From assembly GCA_019448385.1 (NCBI GenBank), contig JAGTXO010000037.1:1-64000 (forward strand): a stretch of 64,000 nucleotides of DNA, written 5' to 3'. The notes under the pieces are model-generated. The model did not search any database, was not told the DNA's origin, and worked only from the letters and a program-made list of their open reading frames with translations. The position numbers and the translations under genes were made by a program. Positions 61,901 to 64,000 of this stretch are shown piece after piece (positions within the stretch are counted from its first letter, which is position 1; every line of letters begins with the position of its first letter). The stretch is from Diacronema lutheri. Lineage: Eukaryota > Haptophyta > Pavlovophyceae > Pavlovales > Pavlovaceae.

Positions 61901-61926
61901 CCACCCGGCCCCGGCCCGGGGAGCAT
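55986..61926 (-). CDS. Ferlin (multi-C2, C-terminally anchored membrane fusion protein)
   Basis: Ferlins are tail-anchored multi-C2 proteins that drive calcium-triggered vesicle fusion and membrane repair. A six-exon model fits: 58,261-61,926, 57,970-58,153, 57,032-57,474, 56,844-56,921, 56,287-56,643 and 55,986-56,138, giving 1,626 residues. C2 units start near residues 25, 187 (LPKLDMFGTIDPYVEV), 552 (VYLGKNLPAADDTGSLDPFL) and 717; a later one is rebuilt across the intron (RLYLLRILHLRPQ to DVGGTADPYVVV), followed by FELRVLIWATKY and GKGQFNWRF. The C-terminus has PAGIGRSAPNMNPAMPEPKR, the ferlin signature, then the anchor WILGALFIGFGIILAGSIVD. Introns at 58,154-58,260, 56,922-57,031 and probably 56,139-56,286 use GC donors. 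The 57,475-57,969 intron holds a minisatellite. The 55,986-56,138 exon junction is the least certain. Confidence 0.88.
57568..57915. repeat. 41-bp minisatellite in a ferlin intron
   Basis: Eight full units begin at 57,568 and recur every 41 bp (TCCTCCCACTGCGCGGTGGC); a partial ninth starts at 57,896. Each unit contains the hairpin GGCACCC-GCGGGT-GGGTGCC. The array ends with an inverted half unit, so CTCCCACTGCGC is followed at once by its reverse complement. Units are almost identical. Confidence 0.95.
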
Positions 61927-62091
61927 CGCGCCGCGCGAGGCGCTCGTTTTTCCTCCCTACGTGTCTTTAAACAATCACTTTGTTGGGGCGCAACAGCTAC
62001 GTCGGGCTAATAATTCTCCGTGTCCAAGATTAACGATTCAGCTCAGCTGCGCGCTCAGCCGCCGGGCGAGCGCGCGAGGGGTGGGGCGCGC
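61927..62091. promoter_or_regulatory. Divergent promoter, ferlin / NUDCD2
   Basis: 165 bp with an AT-rich core (CTTTAAACAATCACTTTGTT near 61,965 and GGCTAATAATTCTCC near 62,006). The drop in GC relative to both genes marks it as a probable bidirectional promoter. Confidence 0.5.
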
Positions 62092-62818
62092 ATGGACAAG
62101 ATTGAGTACAAGCGGCTCAAGTACGAGCACAATGGGCAGACCGTTTACGAGTGGGAGCAGAGCCTCGAGGAGCTTCACTGCTACATCTCGCCGCCCGCCG
62201 GCATCAAGGCGCGCCAGCTCTCCGTCGACATCCACGCGCGCCACTTGACCGTCGGCATCAAGGGCAACCCGCCTTTCCTCAACGTGCGGAGCCTGCGCAG
62301 CCGCGCGCCTGCCGACATGCTTTCTCGCGCGCCGCGTGCGCGCCGCAGGCGGCCTCGTCACCACTGCCGTCTGCGCCGGCGCCGCTACCGATTGCCGGGC
62401 GCGCGCGCCCGCGGCCCGCTTCGGCACCGACGCCACGCGCGGCCGCGGCGTTTGGTGTTGCATCGGGCCCGGACGGCGGCTTTTGCGGCCGCTCTCTCCT
62501 TACACGTGCCGCGCGCCGCAAGCCCGCCTTGGGCGCCAGGAGGACTTCGCCGACTTCGTGAACTCCAACGAGTCATTCTGGACGCTCGAGGACGGCGTGC
62601 TGCACCTGACGTTGTGCAAGGGATCCAAGGGCGTGACGTGGCCCTCGCTGCTCAAGGGCCACGCGCCGGTCGACCCGTTCACGCAGCAGGAGGTGCAGAA
62701 GAGCCTGATGCTCGAGCGATTCCAGACGGAGAACCCCGGGTTCGACTTCTCCGGCGCGTCATTCAACGGGCAGGTGCCCGACCCCAAAACCTTTATGGAG
62801 GGCGTGAGGTACACGTAG
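62092..62818 (+). CDS. NUDCD2: NudC domain-containing protein 2
   Basis: NudC/CS-domain proteins are p23-like co-chaperones that stabilise dynein-LIS1 components. Two exons, 62,092-62,283 and 62,540-62,818, joined across a 256-bp GT-AG intron (donor GTGCGG, acceptor CGCCAG), give 156 residues; animal NUDCD2 has 157. The first exon carries YEWEQSLEELHCYISPPAG and LSVDIHARHLTVGIKGNPPF, the second SFWTLEDGVLHLTLCKGSKG with TWPSLL, then PDPKTFMEGVRYT at the C-terminus. Sequence and gene length agree so well that the intron model is secure. A frame upstream of 62,092 is open but has no ATG. Confidence 0.93.
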
Positions 62819-63166
62819 CCACCTCGCCGCGCGCCGCCGCTGCAGCCGCCTCCCGCCAGGCTGCGCACGTGCCTGCTCCACCGACGGCTCGGGCCGTCGC
62901 GCGCTGCTCGCCCCGCCGCCGCATCGCGCACCGTGCGCGCCGCCTGCTACGTGCGCTGGCCAAGAGATTGTTACACAAGAATCGTCGCTGCCAGCCATGT
63001 CCGAACCGACCCGTGTTGCACTCATGATCAGCCGCCGTTCAGAGAGAACGAGTTCAGACCCTCACTTCGCACGAGGAGCAACAGTCTCGAGTCTCGAGTC
63101 AGTTTCGTCGCCGCCCAAAGATTTGGCGCCGAAGCGTCGGAGCCCGACACCCCCGCCGTCCGCGAG
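62819..63166. other. Intergenic region, NUDCD2 to small gene
   Basis: 348 bp without a supported gene. An AT-richer patch at about 62,960-63,120 (GTTACACAAGAATCGTCGCT) probably includes the promoter of the small gene. Confidence 0.4.
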
Positions 63167-63511
63167 ATGGGAAAGAAGCCGCAGGCAAGGAGCACGCGCG
63201 CGGGCTGAGTGCGCGAGGTCACCACGCTCGGTGCGTGTGTTAGGCGTGCGTACGCTCACCGCCGCAATAGCATTCCCTCCCCCCTCCTCGCCCACCCCTT
63301 CGCCGCGCGCGCGCAGATCGAAGAGTTCCACCTGAGCAAGAAGGACGCGAAGAAGCACGAGAAGCTCCTCACGGAGGCGACATGGCACGACGCGCGCAAG
63401 GCGGCGCGCGCCGACGAGAACGATCCTCACCACATCGAAGCCGAGAAGCTGCGCAAGCTCGCGGCGGAGCTCTTCGAGAGGGCCAAGGCTGAGTTCCTCA
63501 CTGCGCACTGA
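63167..63511 (+). CDS. Small charged helical protein, 70 residues, hypothetical
   Basis: A six-codon first exon (MGKKPQ, 63,167-63,184) is joined across a 132-bp intron with a GC donor (CAG|GCAAGG) and a GCGCAG acceptor to 63,317-63,511. The protein reads IEEFHLSKKDAKKHEKLLTE onward and ends AELFERAKAEFLTAH. It is almost wholly alpha-helical and highly charged, with no membrane segment. I do not recognise the family. Without the intron the second exon would start in an Arg-rich frame with no good ATG, which supports the model. Confidence 0.6.
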
Positions 63512-64000
63512 GGCCGTGCGCCATCGGCCGTCCGCCAAGCGCCGCCACATCCGTCGCCGCGCCCGTCTTGGTCGGCCTGTCGGCAATGAATGCGTGCCCG
63601 CCACGTCCAACGTCACGCACGGCATCCATCCGCTCGCCTGTGCGCGAGGACTCGCTTCTTGCGCGAGGACTCGCTCATCCTCCCACCACGATGGCTGCGT
63701 GTTGCCACCAGACGCCATGATCCCACTTGTCAATCTTCCTGTCGATCCACTTGTGCACCCACTGGGGCTGCTGTGTGCGATTCCCTGTCAACATGAACGC
63801 TAGCCAGGCGTGATGTTGACGCCGCCCGGCTGCCAAAATGATGCTCGCTGACGGCGCGGTCTGCCGCGCGCTGCCGCCCCGCTGCAGCATCACGCGCCGT
63901 GCGCGCCACGTCGCGCATGTCCTCAACGCGCCCGCCACTCTCCGCGAACGGCGGGCACTGCACTCGGTCGACGGCCCGCCTCCAGTTTTGGGGACGTGTT
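63512..64000. other. Right edge, no gene firmly recognised
   Basis: A minus-strand frame at about 63,675-63,810 gives a natural-looking tail (QWVHKWIDRKIDKWDHGVWW, then QHAAIVVGG and a stop) after an ATG at 63,792. It could be the last exon of a gene that extends beyond the window. Confidence 0.35.

Overview
The window is nuclear DNA of a very GC-rich photosynthetic protist whose plastid is of red-algal (secondary) origin. A fucoxanthin-chlorophyll-type light-harvesting protein and a zeta-carotene isomerase with a signal-like leader point to an alga. GC-AG introns occur beside GT-AG introns. Gene content is typically eukaryotic (ferlin, CTC1, TSR3, sideroflexin, NudC-domain protein). A haptophyte is my best guess; a pelagophyte or other stramenopile alga is the main alternative. 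The base composition opens long ORFs on all frames, so I called genes from protein families, splice junctions and promoter spacing, not from ORF length.

Left part, 1 to about 27.6 kb, all minus strand: a giant mobile-element-like block. In transcription order it holds (i) a ssDNA-binding-like domain joined to a Helitron/Pif1-type helicase, now with several frame changes (25.2-27.6 kb); (ii) a USP-type cysteine protease (22.7-23.7 kb); (iii) a 3 kb stretch with long poly-C/poly-G runs and a possible LINE remnant; (iv) a huge gene running from 19,286 off the left edge. Two candidate phase-0 introns would join that gene into one polypeptide of more than 6,300 codons with a C48 (Ulp1-like) protease domain, further protease-like units, a YqaJ-type PD-(D/E)XK nuclease, a chromodomain and a C-terminal Fanzor (eukaryotic TnpB-like, RuvC) RNA-guided nuclease domain. 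This is the most unusual system in the window.

Middle part, 27.6-39.4 kb: a small membrane protein gene; a nearly 0.9 kb nested palindrome made of two oppositely oriented MITE-like elements whose arms carry TGTAGGG repeats; a decayed coiled-coil-type gene; three 213-bp tandem repeats; then a 7 kb block with an ankyrin-like repeat gene, a CTC1 homologue (CST telomere complex) and a C2-domain gene. A diverged inverted copy of the 213-bp repeat closes that block on the right.

Right part, 39.2-64 kb: compact housekeeping genes in mostly divergent or tail-to-tail pairs. They are sideroflexin (its last codons are triplicated downstream in a 55-bp repeat), a sulfatase, an SCP2-PX-UbiB kinase fusion, TSR3, an FCP light-harvesting protein, Z-ISO, an EF-hand protein, a GNAT-PhzF fusion, a large membrane protein, a six-exon ferlin with a 41-bp minisatellite in one intron, NUDCD2 and a 70-residue protein with a six-codon first exon.
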